Source: RGIG5612 sp045601405
GTDB taxonomy: Bacteria > Bacillota > Clostridia > Lachnospirales > Lachnospiraceae
Assembly: GCA_045601405.1 (NCBI GenBank)
Contig: JAZRZO010000061.1
Span: 47,527 to 111,526, forward strand
Length of the DNA stretch: 64,000 bases
Direction of reading: 5' to 3'
The notes beneath the pieces were generated by a model. It did no database searches. It had not been told where the DNA came from and was given only the letters and a program-made list of their open reading frames with translations. The position numbers were made by a program, and so were the translations under genes. Every line of letters starts with the position of its first letter. Within the stretch, counting starts at the first letter, position 1. Shown in pieces: positions 25,240-34,251 of this stretch.

Positions 25240-26247
25240 TCACCTTGTCGAAAATTTAACCAGCAGGATCTCAACCCCTGTCCTGTCTTCCACATCCCCT
25301 GTCTTTATCTTTTTATCAGTCTCTGATATCTCATCCAATATATCTCTTACATCTTTCATCAGAAAGCCGCCTCTCAGATATCCCTCCGCATTTTTTATGA
25401 CAAACTCTGGTTTTCCACACATCCTTGCCACCTCAGCGGTATTATAGCCCTTGTTCCTGAGTTCAGCTGTCTGTATCAGGGTTCTGAACTGGTCCCGGAG
25501 CATTGCAAGAATGTACAGAGGCGCGGCACGGTTCACAAGAAGATCATTGTATTTTGAAAGAACAAGCCTGACATCCTTCCGTCCCATGCCCTTCAGCATA
25601 TCAAATATCTTGGATCCCACGTCTTCCGATGCTATCGCAAGGACATCCTCTTTTGTTACCACACTTTTATCACCGACATAAGCGATGATCTTTTCATACT
25701 CGCCCCTCAGCTTATCATAGTCCGTGCCTATCCGCTCCACGAGAATACGTATCGCGGGTATCTCCGCTTCTTTACCTGCCGCTTCAAAGCCCTTCTTCAG
25801 CCACTTCTTAACATCAGCTTCATCATCCCTTGCGCATTCTACTACTTCCCCTTTTTCCTTTATCAGCTTATACGTCTTAAGCTTCCTGGAAATAACGGTT
25901 TCAAAGAACGCAAGACAAGTGGTTTCAGGAAGCTCATCCAATATCCTGACCAGCGCTTCCCTGATCCCACTGTTCTTCTCTTCCCCGCCTTTTTGCTTAT
26001 CCTTAAAAAATCCTGAATTTTCAACGATAACAAGCCTTTTTTCCGCAAAGAAAGGAAGGGTCATCACGCTGTCTCCAAGCTCGTCCATATTGATATGATC
26101 GCCTTCAAAATAAGCGTAGTTCATATCATTATTTCCGGCAACTGTCTCTTTAAGCTGTTCCTTGTACATGCGCTTTTTATAGGCCTCTTCTCCGTGGAAC
26201 AGGTAAACATCAGCTATTTGGTTTTTGGCGATCCTGTAAACAGACAT
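25240..26247 (-). CDS. holA: DNA polymerase III delta subunit
   Basis: A 335-residue clamp-loader delta subunit. VYLFHGEEAYKKRMYKEQLK is the N-terminal motif, FFAEKRLVIVENSGFF and LPETTCLAFFE follow, and the C-terminal collar domain shows VSKYNDLL-type helices (LVLSKYNDLLVNRAAPLYIL) and LRGGFLMKDVRDILDEI. Delta opens the beta sliding clamp. The gene is of full length. Confidence 0.92.
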   Translation of the reverse strand: MSVYRIAKNQIADVYLFHGEEAYKKRMYKEQLKETVAGNNDMNYAYFEGDHINMDELGDSVMTLPFFAEKRLVIVENSGFFKDKQKGGEEKNSGIREALVRILDELPETTCLAFFETVISRKLKTYKLIKEKGEVVECARDDEADVKKWLKKGFEAAGKEAEIPAIRILVERIGTDYDKLRGEYEKIIAYVGDKSVVTKEDVLAIASEDVGSKIFDMLKGMGRKDVRLVLSKYNDLLVNRAAPLYILAMLRDQFRTLIQTAELRNKGYNTAEVARMCGKPEFVIKNAEGYLRGGFLMKDVRDILDEISETDKKIKTGDVEDRTGVEILLVKFSTR

Positions 26248-26305
26248 TGCATGTTACCACTTTAGTGGTGAATAGTTAAAAAGATAAGGTATGAAAAATT
26301 CTTTA

Positions 26306-26342
26306 ATATCAGATAAGGTATTTTTAATACCTTATCTGATAT
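26306..26342 (-). terminator. Perfect 17-bp inverted repeat just 3' of tRNA-Ser(GGA)
   Basis: ATATCAGATAAGGTATT and its exact reverse complement are separated by three bases. On the minus strand the hairpin begins two bases after the tRNA and is followed by TAAAGAATTTTTC, so it probably terminates the tRNA transcript, although the U-run is weak and offset. An additional AGATAAGGTAT copy lies at 26282. Confidence 0.65.
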
Positions 26343-26344
26343 AA

Positions 26345-26434
26345 CGGAGAAGGGGGGATTTGAACCCCCGCGCCGCTATTAACGACCTACTCACTTTCCA
26401 GGCGAGCCCCTTCGGCCAACTTGGGTACTTCTCC
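26345..26434 (-). tRNA. tRNA-Ser (anticodon GGA)
   Basis: A class II tRNA of 90 nt. The acceptor GGAGAAG pairs with CTTCTCC, the anticodon arm CTCGC/GTGAG encloses loop CTGGAAA with anticodon GGA (reads UCC), and there is a long variable arm and a GGTTCAAATCC T-arm. CCA is not encoded. Confidence 0.95.
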
Positions 26435-26487
26435 AATTTTATAACCTTGTGTACTCTACACGATTTTTTACTTAAAATCAAGGTTTT

Positions 26488-27226
26488 TCAGTCTGCGCTC
26501 TGTCCTGCCGGCGCGCCTGATCCCCACAGGTCTCTCTTTTCGTGTTTTTTCCGGTTGATCACGATCAGCAACACACATCCGGCTATCACTATTATTGCCG
26601 CACATATGCTGCCTTCCACTCCAAAACCGGCATTATAGAATGACCCGTTCCGTGCTGAGACTGCATCCATGCGAAACAGGGAGTACTCTGAAACAATGCC
26701 GCTGTTCGGAAGCCCGAATACGATGCTCTGCGTAAAGTTCCATCCTGTATGAAACAGTACTGCCATCCATAACGCGTCATAATAGTATACAAAAAGTGTC
26801 ATTAGTGTTCCTGCTGCCAGTATCTGCATTATGGAAAAGACAGTTGCTCCCGGATCAAATGCGTGCAGCACAGCAAAAAAAAGAGAATTAACGATAACCG
26901 CAACAGCCGGATGCCGGTAACGCCGCCTCAATTTCTACAGGTACCACCGCATAATCAGTTCTTCCGCGCCTGACTGTATAAATACCGCCAGCAGGAACAG
27001 AAAGAGCATACCCGGGATATAATATATTCCCACTGTCAAGCATCGACCATAGGTCGTCAAAAAAACTGCCCTTTCCGTCAACGATTTTTGTTAACAACAT
27101 AATGGCGTAAGTCAATAACGTACCGAAAAAACTGATCATGCCCGTAATTATTATTGCTATCGGGAAAACATCTGTCCACCTGCCGCTGTTTCTGATATAG
27201 TTCATGCGTTTTTCTTTCTTCTCCAT
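26488..27226 (-). pseudogene. CPBP-family intramembrane metalloprotease, decayed
   Basis: Pieces in two frames reconstruct a CPBP (CAAX protease-like) membrane protein. The N-terminal part (to LDSGNILYPG) is separated from FLFLLAVFIQSGAEELIMRW by a one-base gain near 27008-27016. A TAG at 26935-26937 then interrupts before KLRRRYRHPAVAVIVNSLFF. The EE of GAEEL and the later histidines (LHAFDPG, LFHTGWNF) are the expected catalytic residues of the family. Such proteases often serve bacteriocin immunity or membrane protein processing. Two independent lesions argue for a true pseudogene. Confidence 0.8.
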
Positions 27227-27229
27227 TGC

Positions 27230-28201
27230 TTACAGTCTGCACAGTTCCTTTGCTGACGGAAATCCGTATTTACTGTCTGCGCTGTCAATTGCACGAATGA
27301 TCGCTTCGCTTATCACCTCCGCAGCCATCAATCCCACAACCTCACGGTCTGCGCTGACATCCCCTACTGAAACCGCATAGATACTGTCTCCGTCAAGCGA
27401 GGTATGTACGGGTCGTATGGACCTGGCATATCCGTCATGCCCCAGGCCCGCGATCTTGCATAATGAAGCCTTATGGAACCGCGCGTTAGTCATCACTACT
27501 CCCAAAGTCGTATTTTCCACAAAACGATCCCTCACTTCCTTCAGGCTTTTGTGCATCTCCTCAGTGGAACCCGCAAAGGCTTTTCTGTCTTTAGTGAGCA
27601 TCCCTGCGATCTGCCTGCCGTTTTTCCAGTCAAAGATGTCTCCCAGGGCATTTACCGCCACAACCGCTCCTATCTTAAGATCACCAAGCTTAACTGCGTA
27701 GCTTCCTATCCCGCTTTTCATGCATCGCTCCATACCGCAGAGCTTACCTACAGTTGCACCGCATCCGGCGCCATAGTTTCCGTCTTTATAATTAGGTTCT
27801 TCAAAAGCTGTCCTTGCTGCTTCATATCCCATTGTCTCATCCGGATAGGTATCCGCGTCCGCCACCGTCAAGTCAAACAGACCGGACTGCACTACGAGCG
27901 GCACCCTGGTCACTCCGGCATCAAAACCTATGCCCTTTTCCTTAAGATACTGCATTACCCCGCCTGCCGCAGCCAGACCGTAAGCGCTGCCTCCCGCCAG
28001 AACGATGCCGTGTATCCTCTGAGCTGCCGTGATCGGACTTAACAGAGGCGTCTCCCTTGAAGCCGGTCCTCCTCCCCTCACATCAAGTCCGGCGTGCATA
28101 CCTTCATCAGAAATAAATACGGTACATCCTGTACCTGCCTCCTCGTTTTCCGTCTGCCCTATCCTGATATTACCGATCTCATTTATCAATATTTCCTTCA
28201 T
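27230..28201 (-). CDS. P1-family peptidase (DmpA/NylC-type N-terminal nucleophile hydrolase)
   Basis: A 323-residue protein of the S58/P1 family, which autocleaves to expose an N-terminal Ser or Thr. VRGGGPASRET, GIVLAGGSAYGLAAAGGVM and GNYGAGCGATVGKL are family motifs, and ENTTLGVVMTNA near residue 230 holds the likely cleavage site with threonine nucleophile, as in NylC. Substrates could be N-terminal or D-amino-acid peptides; this cannot be read from sequence. It is divergent from the hydroxyacyl-CoA dehydrogenase gene and just upstream of the decayed CPBP gene. Confidence 0.88.
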   Translation of the reverse strand: MKEILINEIGNIRIGQTENEEAGTGCTVFISDEGMHAGLDVRGGGPASRETPLLSPITAAQRIHGIVLAGGSAYGLAAAGGVMQYLKEKGIGFDAGVTRVPLVVQSGLFDLTVADADTYPDETMGYEAARTAFEEPNYKDGNYGAGCGATVGKLCGMERCMKSGIGSYAVKLGDLKIGAVVAVNALGDIFDWKNGRQIAGMLTKDRKAFAGSTEEMHKSLKEVRDRFVENTTLGVVMTNARFHKASLCKIAGLGHDGYARSIRPVHTSLDGDSIYAVSVGDVSADREVVGLMAAEVISEAIIRAIDSADSKYGFPSAKELCRL

Positions 28202-28277
28202 GCCTGTACTCCCCTTATCATCTGTTAATATTCAGATATTATATAACAAAAGTGCTGCGTTTGTTATTTTTTTAACT

Positions 28278-28301
28278 TATATAGATAGCCCTATCTGTAT
28301 A
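28278..28301. promoter_or_regulatory. Operator-like palindrome upstream of the 3-hydroxyacyl-CoA dehydrogenase
   Basis: TATATAGATAG-CC-CTATCTGTATA is an 11-bp inverted repeat with one mismatch, centred about 70 bp before the plus-strand start codon at 28362 and close to a TATATT that could be the -10 box. It would suit a dimeric repressor. No matching regulator gene adjoins it. Confidence 0.45.
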
Positions 28302-28361
28302 TGCTATATTCAGATCAAAAGACTTAAAGCTTTAAAGTGTTAAAGACAGGAGGATAAAAAA

Positions 28362-29327
28362 ATGAGTTTTAAAAATGTTATTGTTTTCGGCGGAGGAGTA
28401 CTGGGAACGCAGATAGCTCTCCAGGCCGCATACTCGGGCTTTGATGTAACCATCTGGCTCAGGAGTGAAGCCTCTGTCGGCAGGACAAGACCAAAGGTTG
28501 AAAGGTATTCTTCCCTTATGATCGCGGATCTTGAGGCGGCAAAAGGCCTTATCGAAAATCCGACGAGCGCCTTACTTTATCCAAAGGGCCTGATATCAAG
28601 CTGGGAAGGCATTACCGCGAAAAAAATAGATGAGCTTATAGCGAAAGCGAAGGGGAACTTCGCAAACAAACTTAAGCTCGAGACTGACCTCGAAAAGGCA
28701 GTTGCCGGCGCGGATATCGCTATAGAGGCAATGGCGGAAAACACAGAGCAGAAGATTGAATTCTATGAACTTGTAAAGGACAAGCTTCCCGAAAAGACAA
28801 TACTCTGCACAAACTCCTCCACCCTGCTTCCAAGCACCTTTGCAGAGCATACGGGAAGACCTGAAAAATACTGCGCGCTCCACTTTGCGAATAATATCTG
28901 GAAAAACAATACCGCAGAGGTAATGGGGCACGCAGGAACATCAGAAGACGTTTTCAACCGGGTTGCGGAGTTCGCTGCTCAGATAGGCATGGTTCCATTA
29001 AAACTCTTTAAAGAACAGCCTGGATATATCCTTAACTCCATGCTTGTTCCGTTCCTTGCGGCAGCTCAAACGCTGTGGGCAAACGGCGTTTCCGACGTTG
29101 AAACTATAGACCTTACATGGAAACTTGCCACAGGCGCTCCCGCAGGCCCCTTCCAGATACTTGATATCGTAGGCCTCGACACAGCATACAACATCAACCA
29201 GATGAAACCTGACGCTGCAGTTGAAGGCAGCATTACAAACAAGCTCGGCAAGCTTCTGAAGGAAAAGATAGACAAAGGCGAGACCGGCGTAAACGCGGGA
29301 AAGGGCTTTTACGATTACAGCAAATAA
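28362..29327 (+). CDS. 3-hydroxyacyl-CoA dehydrogenase family protein
   Basis: A 321-residue NAD-dependent enzyme. The Rossmann motif is VIVFGGGVLGTQIALQAA. IAIEAMAENTEQKIEFYELV followed by TNSSTLLPSTFAEHTGRPEK and LHFANNIWKNNTAEVMGH carries the catalytic Ser/His region, and GYILNSMLVPFLAAA with GKGFYDYSK is the C-terminal domain. It probably oxidises or reduces a 3-hydroxyacyl-CoA such as 3-hydroxybutyryl-CoA in butyrate-type metabolism. AGGAGG lies eight bases before the ATG. It is monocistronic, with its own terminator; no other fatty-acid genes adjoin it. Confidence 0.9.
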   Translation: MSFKNVIVFGGGVLGTQIALQAAYSGFDVTIWLRSEASVGRTRPKVERYSSLMIADLEAAKGLIENPTSALLYPKGLISSWEGITAKKIDELIAKAKGNFANKLKLETDLEKAVAGADIAIEAMAENTEQKIEFYELVKDKLPEKTILCTNSSTLLPSTFAEHTGRPEKYCALHFANNIWKNNTAEVMGHAGTSEDVFNRVAEFAAQIGMVPLKLFKEQPGYILNSMLVPFLAAAQTLWANGVSDVETIDLTWKLATGAPAGPFQILDIVGLDTAYNINQMKPDAAVEGSITNKLGKLLKEKIDKGETGVNAGKGFYDYSK

Positions 29328-29342
29328 CTTGAGATATTACAC

Positions 29343-29374
29343 AAAAAGAGGTGCGCGAATGCGCACCTCTTTTT
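29343..29374. terminator. Bidirectional intrinsic terminator
   Basis: AAAAAGAGGTGCGC and GCGCACCTCTTTTT form a perfect stem around a GAAT loop. It ends the plus-strand dehydrogenase transcript and the convergent minus-strand permease transcript. Confidence 0.9.
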
Positions 29375-29393
29375 CAGTTTATATTCCGGTTGA

Positions 29394-30755
29394 TCATTTT
29401 TTATCATCAGTGTCTTTGCTTTCCTTTGACTCATCCCCGGTCCCGGCAGCCTTCTTTTCCTTTGATTCCTTCACCTTATATTTTATCCTGTCGATAAGAT
29501 TTGGTTTTTCCTGTTCGCCTTCAGTTTCTATCAGCGTTTCCAATCCCTTTCTCCTAAGTCTGTTATTGACTATCTCCTCAACTATATTGCCTATAACGGC
29601 CATTATGGGAACACCGAAGATCATACCTGCGATACCCCCGGCCCAGCTGCCTATTGTTATAGCGAAGATTACCCAGATAGGCCTCAGACCGGTGGATTTA
29701 CCCAGGATCTTCGGTCCTATCAGGTTGCCGTCGATCTGCTGCAGCACGATGATAAATATCGTCAGGATCAGTGCCTGCTTCCAGCCCGAGATCAGCATGA
29801 TCAATATACTCGGAACGGCGCCGATGAACGGTCCGAAGTACGGAATAATGTTGGTAACGCCTACTATAACGGCAACAAGCAGCGGATAAGGCAGTCCTAA
29901 TATCAGCATACCCAAACCGCAGAGAACTCCTACAATAAGGGAGTCGAATATCTTCCCGGTAAAGAAGCTGCTGAATATAGTGGAGCTTTCCTTTGTCACT
30001 CTTGCGACACGTGCTGCTTTCTCCCTTGTCCTGAATGTTGAGTAATATATATTTCTGAGCGTTCTTTTCAGTCTGGCCTTATCGGTAAGGATATATATAG
30101 ATATGATAACGGACAGGAACGCGTTTATTATTCCGGAAACAATCCCTACAGATGTTGAAAAGAGCGTTCCTACAAGCCCTTCTGCCCATCCCTGCAGCTT
30201 GGCTATCAGCGTAGGCACCAGGTTCTTCACACCGTCTACAATGAACGAAAGATTAAGGTTTCTGAAATGCTGTTGAAGTTTGTCTATCTGATCCTCTATG
30301 TCCAAAGATACTCCGCCAAGGAGTTTGATCAGAGAACCGATGCTGCTTATGAACTGCGGTATAACAAATGCTATTATAGCAGCGATCACTCCCAGGACTA
30401 TGATATAAGATAAAAACATCGATATCCCTTTTCTTATCCCGGGTTTCTTCAGCCTAAGCCATTTTTTAAAAAACGTAAAATCCAAAAACTTATACAGCGG
30501 ATTTATAAGATACGCGATAATGCCGCCGGCTATGAAGGGAGCCAGCACACCGGTCACAATCTTCAGCGCGTTAAACACTGTGGAAAAATTGAAGATAAGC
30601 TTCGCTATTATCGCGCATATCACAAACGCAATTATCGCATATACCGTTATCGTAAAGTATTTTGATCTGGGTTTAAATCTTCTTCCATTATCATATTCAT
30701 TCAGCTCGGTCTCATTCAAGTTGTTTTCATTCAGATTGTTTTCATATTCCGACAT
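29394..30755 (-). CDS. AI-2E family transporter (PerM/YdiK-like)
   Basis: A 453-residue membrane protein with about eight helices. APFIAGGIIAYLINPL near the N-terminus and TNIIPYFGPFIGAVPSI near residue 310 are the family signatures. Family members include E. coli TqsA and several Na+/H+ antiporters, so the substrate is open. The N-terminus has short near-repeats (NNLNENNLNETELNE) and the C-terminus is a charged tail rich in Lys, Glu and Ser. It is the last gene of paaK-ACT-permease, three bases after the ACT gene. Confidence 0.88.
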   Translation of the reverse strand: MSEYENNLNENNLNETELNEYDNGRRFKPRSKYFTITVYAIIAFVICAIIAKLIFNFSTVFNALKIVTGVLAPFIAGGIIAYLINPLYKFLDFTFFKKWLRLKKPGIRKGISMFLSYIIVLGVIAAIIAFVIPQFISSIGSLIKLLGGVSLDIEDQIDKLQQHFRNLNLSFIVDGVKNLVPTLIAKLQGWAEGLVGTLFSTSVGIVSGIINAFLSVIISIYILTDKARLKRTLRNIYYSTFRTREKAARVARVTKESSTIFSSFFTGKIFDSLIVGVLCGLGMLILGLPYPLLVAVIVGVTNIIPYFGPFIGAVPSILIMLISGWKQALILTIFIIVLQQIDGNLIGPKILGKSTGLRPIWVIFAITIGSWAGGIAGMIFGVPIMAVIGNIVEEIVNNRLRRKGLETLIETEGEQEKPNLIDRIKYKVKESKEKKAAGTGDESKESKDTDDKK

Positions 30756-30758
30756 AAC

Positions 30759-31172
30759 CTATTCCTCCAATAACTCTACTCCGTTTTCCCTGAGAGCCCT
30801 GTCTGCGTTCTCGTTATCATCTACACGGGCCACGATATGTGCCCTGTCCAGATCAGACGTTACTATCGCATACATATATTCAATAGATATATTGTTGTCC
30901 GCGAGGATCTGCAGCGCTCTTGCAAGTCCGCCAACCTCGTCCGTCACCTTGAAGGCGCACACCTCTCTTATCTTTGCGGTCTGCCCGGTGCCTGCAAGTA
31001 TTACCGTCGCCTTATCCGGATCGTCAACTATCATCCTGGCTATCCCGAACTTCGCTGTGTCCGCAAGCGTCATGGCCTTAAGGTTAACGCCGCCGTCAGC
31101 CAGCGACTTTGCAAGAGATGCTACAGCGCCTTTTTTATTTTCCAGAAAAACCGATAATTGTCTGATAGCCAT
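30759..31172 (-). CDS. Tandem ACT-domain protein
   Basis: A 137-residue protein made of two ACT domains (AIRQLSVFLENKKGAVASLA about 2-65; VCAFKVTDEVGGLARALQIL about 70-135). ACT domains bind small ligands, usually amino acids. I chose the ATG at 31172 because of GGAGGAAGAGG directly upstream. The gene follows paaK by 16 bp. ACT-domain proteins next to phenylacetate-CoA ligases are common in anaerobes, which suggests sensing of aromatic amino acids or aryl acids. That role is inferred. Confidence 0.85.
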   Translation of the reverse strand: MAIRQLSVFLENKKGAVASLAKSLADGGVNLKAMTLADTAKFGIARMIVDDPDKATVILAGTGQTAKIREVCAFKVTDEVGGLARALQILADNNISIEYMYAIVTSDLDRAHIVARVDDNENADRALRENGVELLEE

Positions 31173-31188
31173 TTTCCTCTTCCTCCGT

Positions 31189-32502
31189 TTAATCAGTAAG
31201 GTGTCTCTTATCGACAACTCTTACAGCCTTCCCTTCACTGCGCTCGATAGATTTAGGAGCTACAAGATGCACATTCGGAACTATCCCGAGCATTGCCTTG
31301 ATCGCATCTCTGAGCTTCTTTTCCTTTTCAGCTATCGATCTTACCGTATCGTCAAACTGCTCCGGAAGAAGCTCAACGAAGATATCAAATACGTCCGTTG
31401 TGCCCTCGCGCGATACCTCTATCTGATAATTCTCTGAATAATTTTCTTTCAGAAGCACCGTTTCTATCTGGCTCGGGAATACATTCACTCCTTTTATTAT
31501 AAGCATGTCGTCAGACCTGCCTTTAGGCTTTTTCATTTTTATAAATGTTCTGCCGCAGGAGCATTCCTCTCTGCTGAGTATGCACAGATCCCTTGTCCTG
31601 TACCTGATAAGGGGAAAGGCTTCCTTGTCGAGGCAGGTGAATACAAGTTCTCCAATCTCTCCTTCGGGAAGAACCTCTCCTGTATCCGGATCTATCACCT
31701 CTGCGGCAAAATGATCTTCGTTTATATGCATTCCTGTCTGCTCACGGCATTCAAATGAAACACCGGGGCCTGATATCTCTGTAAGACCGTAGATATCATA
31801 TGCTTTTATCCCCAGACCTTTTTCTATTGTACGCCTCATCTCGTTAGTCCATGGCTCCGCACCGAAGATGCCGCATTTAAGCGATATCTGATCCAGGCTC
31901 ACCCCCCTCTCCCTGAAGCTTTCGGCAATATAGGCCGCATAAGAGGGAGTGCAGCAAAGACAGGTAACGTTCAGGTCTTCTATAAAAGTCATCTGCCTGT
32001 CCGTATTTCCGGATGACATCGGTACGGTGAGTGAGCCGACTTTATGCGACCCGTCATTAAGTCCGGGACCTCCCGTAAACAAACCGTAGCCGTAACTTAC
32101 CTGGACCACATCATTTCTGGTTACACCTGCTGCCATCAGAGCCCTTGCGCAGCAATCCCCCCACAGGTCAAGGTCATGCTGAGTATAGTAGGCGATGACC
32201 CTTTTTCCTGTAGTTCCTGAAGTGGACTGTATCCTTACACACTCTGAAAGATCCACACCCAGCAGGCCGTACGGATATGTGTCCCGCAGATCGCTTTTGG
32301 AAACGAACGGGAGCTTCGAAAGGTCGGAGATATCTCTGATGTCCGACGGCTTTACTCCCTTTTTATCCATCAGTTCTTTATAGTAAGGGACGTTTTCATA
32401 TACATGCTTTACCTGTTTTACTAATTTTTCCGATTGAAGCTTTTTAATATCATCAACCGGCATCGTTTCAAATTCCGGCTGATAGTATCTGTTTTCTTCC
32501 AT
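31189..32502 (-). CDS. paaK: Phenylacetate--CoA ligase
   Basis: A 437-residue adenylate-forming enzyme that activates phenylacetate or related aryl acids to CoA thioesters. The P-loop-like motif is STSGTTGK near residue 92, YDIYGLTEISGPGVSFEC is the A5 region, and YRTRDLCIL and KGRSDDMLIIKGVNVFPSQI are PaaK signatures, followed by the C-terminal ACP-like lid. The start is the ATG at 32502 with AGGAG ten bases upstream; a GTG at 32508 is closer to that site. Its neighbours, the ACT protein and a permease, suggest uptake or salvage of aromatic fermentation products. Confidence 0.93.
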   Translation of the reverse strand: MEENRYYQPEFETMPVDDIKKLQSEKLVKQVKHVYENVPYYKELMDKKGVKPSDIRDISDLSKLPFVSKSDLRDTYPYGLLGVDLSECVRIQSTSGTTGKRVIAYYTQHDLDLWGDCCARALMAAGVTRNDVVQVSYGYGLFTGGPGLNDGSHKVGSLTVPMSSGNTDRQMTFIEDLNVTCLCCTPSYAAYIAESFRERGVSLDQISLKCGIFGAEPWTNEMRRTIEKGLGIKAYDIYGLTEISGPGVSFECREQTGMHINEDHFAAEVIDPDTGEVLPEGEIGELVFTCLDKEAFPLIRYRTRDLCILSREECSCGRTFIKMKKPKGRSDDMLIIKGVNVFPSQIETVLLKENYSENYQIEVSREGTTDVFDIFVELLPEQFDDTVRSIAEKEKKLRDAIKAMLGIVPNVHLVAPKSIERSEGKAVRVVDKRHLTD

Positions 32503-32684
32503 TAACACTTATCTCCTGATGTTATTATTTTCTGACTGAATATTTTAACATACTATTATGCTGATATGTTAAAACATTATCCTTTTTTTGATCTTTATCC
32601 ATACTGACTCTGTCATACAACTTAACACACCGCTTTCTCATTTTATATGCTACAATTATACCATATGTATTTACAGGAGTTGTC

Positions 32685-33569
32685 ATGAAAAAAAACATTA
32701 TCATATTCACAGTCCTGATAGCTGCTGCCGTTATCTTCGCAGGCTGCGGTTCCTCAGATAAGACTTCAGACAAAGGAAGCGCTTTTTCCGATGAGCTTGC
32801 ATCACTTGGAAGTGTCAACCGTTTCGCCGGAGTGGTCGTTGCCGGCGGAGAGGACAGGATAGATAAGCAGGCAGACAGAAATATAGCTTATGTAGCCGTA
32901 TCTGTAGGAGATGATGTTGCTAAAGACCAGATACTGTTTGCCTATGACGGCGCCCAGGCGCAGTCAGCATACGATAAGGCTGCTATAGAGCTTGCCCAGC
33001 TCCGTCTTTCTCTGGATTCCTACTATGAACAGCGCAGACAGCTTGAGGCGGAAAAAGCCTCTGCAGACGCAAATTCACAGCTGGAATACACCATACAGAT
33101 ACAGGAGGTAGACACCTCGATCAGAGAAGCCGGCTATAATATCACCGTAAAGGAAAAAGAGGTTCAGAACCTTGAATCAGCGCTTTATACACTTGAGATA
33201 AAGGCTCCGGCGGCCGGAAAGGTTCAGTCTATAAACACAGAGGGTTCAGACGGTGCTCCTTTTATGGTGATATCCCGCACAGACTCACTTAAGATCAAAA
33301 CATACATTAACGAGGAAAATATCTCAGAGCTCACTCCGGGAGCCTCCGTTATCATACGGTCACGCACTACATCGGATACCTGGACCGGAAAGGTGAATAT
33401 GATAGACAGTGATAATCCCCAGACAAACTCTGACAGCGCGGATTTTTCCGATAACGGATCCGATGTGGTCCAGTCCTCGAAATATCCTGTATATATCACA
33501 CTTGACAGCTCCAAAAATCTTATGCTGGGTCAGCACGTTTATGTTGAGCTCCGCGAACCGGGGGAATGA
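32685..33569 (+). CDS. Lipoprotein periplasmic-adaptor-like subunit (HlyD/MacA family)
   Basis: A 294-residue lipoprotein. The signal peptide ends FAGC, so Cys-22 is probably lipidated. AYVAVSVGDDVAKDQILFAY is the first half of a biotinyl-lipoyl-like domain, a coiled-coil of about 80 residues follows, and LEIKAPAAGKVQSIN completes it, then beta-barrel strands. It opens a four-gene plus-strand exporter operon, with AGGAG five bases before the ATG. In Gram-positive relatives such adaptors work with a MacB-like permease to export peptides or antibiotics. A second adaptor follows two genes on. Confidence 0.85.
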   Translation: MKKNIIIFTVLIAAAVIFAGCGSSDKTSDKGSAFSDELASLGSVNRFAGVVVAGGEDRIDKQADRNIAYVAVSVGDDVAKDQILFAYDGAQAQSAYDKAAIELAQLRLSLDSYYEQRRQLEAEKASADANSQLEYTIQIQEVDTSIREAGYNITVKEKEVQNLESALYTLEIKAPAAGKVQSINTEGSDGAPFMVISRTDSLKIKTYINEENISELTPGASVIIRSRTTSDTWTGKVNMIDSDNPQTNSDSADFSDNGSDVVQSSKYPVYITLDSSKNLMLGQHVYVELREPGE

Positions 33570-33570
33570 T

Positions 33571-34251
33571 ATGCTTCTTACCATGCATGACATCTGCCGG
33601 GACTTTCAGGTCGGCGACGGTGTCAGTCATATACTGAAAAATATAGATCTTGAGGTTGAGGAGGGAAGCTACCTCGCTATAATGGGGCCCTCCGGCTCCG
33701 GCAAATCCACGCTTATGAACATTATCGGCTGTCTTGATGTGCCGACCAGCGGCGAATATCTTCTTGCCGGACGCGAGATCATCAACTGCAGCGACAATGA
33801 GCTTGCGGATATAAGAAACAGGGAGATAGGTTTTGTCTTTCAATCCTTTAACCTCCTGCCCAGGCTCACGTCGGTGGAAAACGTGGCGCTCCCCCTGCTC
33901 TATGCCAACATAAAGAAGCCCGAGCGCATAGAACGCGCAAAAGAAGCTATAGATGTAGTCGGCCTTTCAGACAAATACGACGCTTTACCGTCAAGGCTTT
34001 CCGGCGGACAGTCGCAGCGGATAGCCATAGCAAGAGCCATAGTGACTAATCCCCGTCTTTTGCTCGCGGACGAACCCACGGGCGCTTTAGACTCCGCCTC
34101 CGGCGGACAGGTGATGGATCTTTTTGACAGGATCCACGACTCAGGCTCCACCATAATAATGATAACTCACGATATCAACGTTGCCAAAAGGGCAGAAAAA
34201 ACGGTTTATATATTCGACGGAAAACTTAGCGAAGAAAATGTTGAAGGATAA
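33571..34251 (+). CDS. MacB-like ABC transporter ATP-binding protein
   Basis: A 226-residue ABC ATPase of the LolD/MacB subfamily. Walker A is GPSGSGKST, the Q-loop is FVFQSFNLLPRLTSVENVAL, the signature is LSGGQSQR and Walker B is LLLADEPTGALDS, the last characteristic of this subfamily. It energises mechanotransmission-type export with the permease at 35757. The ATG is one base after the previous stop codon. Confidence 0.93.
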   Translation: MLLTMHDICRDFQVGDGVSHILKNIDLEVEEGSYLAIMGPSGSGKSTLMNIIGCLDVPTSGEYLLAGREIINCSDNELADIRNREIGFVFQSFNLLPRLTSVENVALPLLYANIKKPERIERAKEAIDVVGLSDKYDALPSRLSGGQSQRIAIARAIVTNPRLLLADEPTGALDSASGGQVMDLFDRIHDSGSTIIMITHDINVAKRAEKTVYIFDGKLSEENVEG

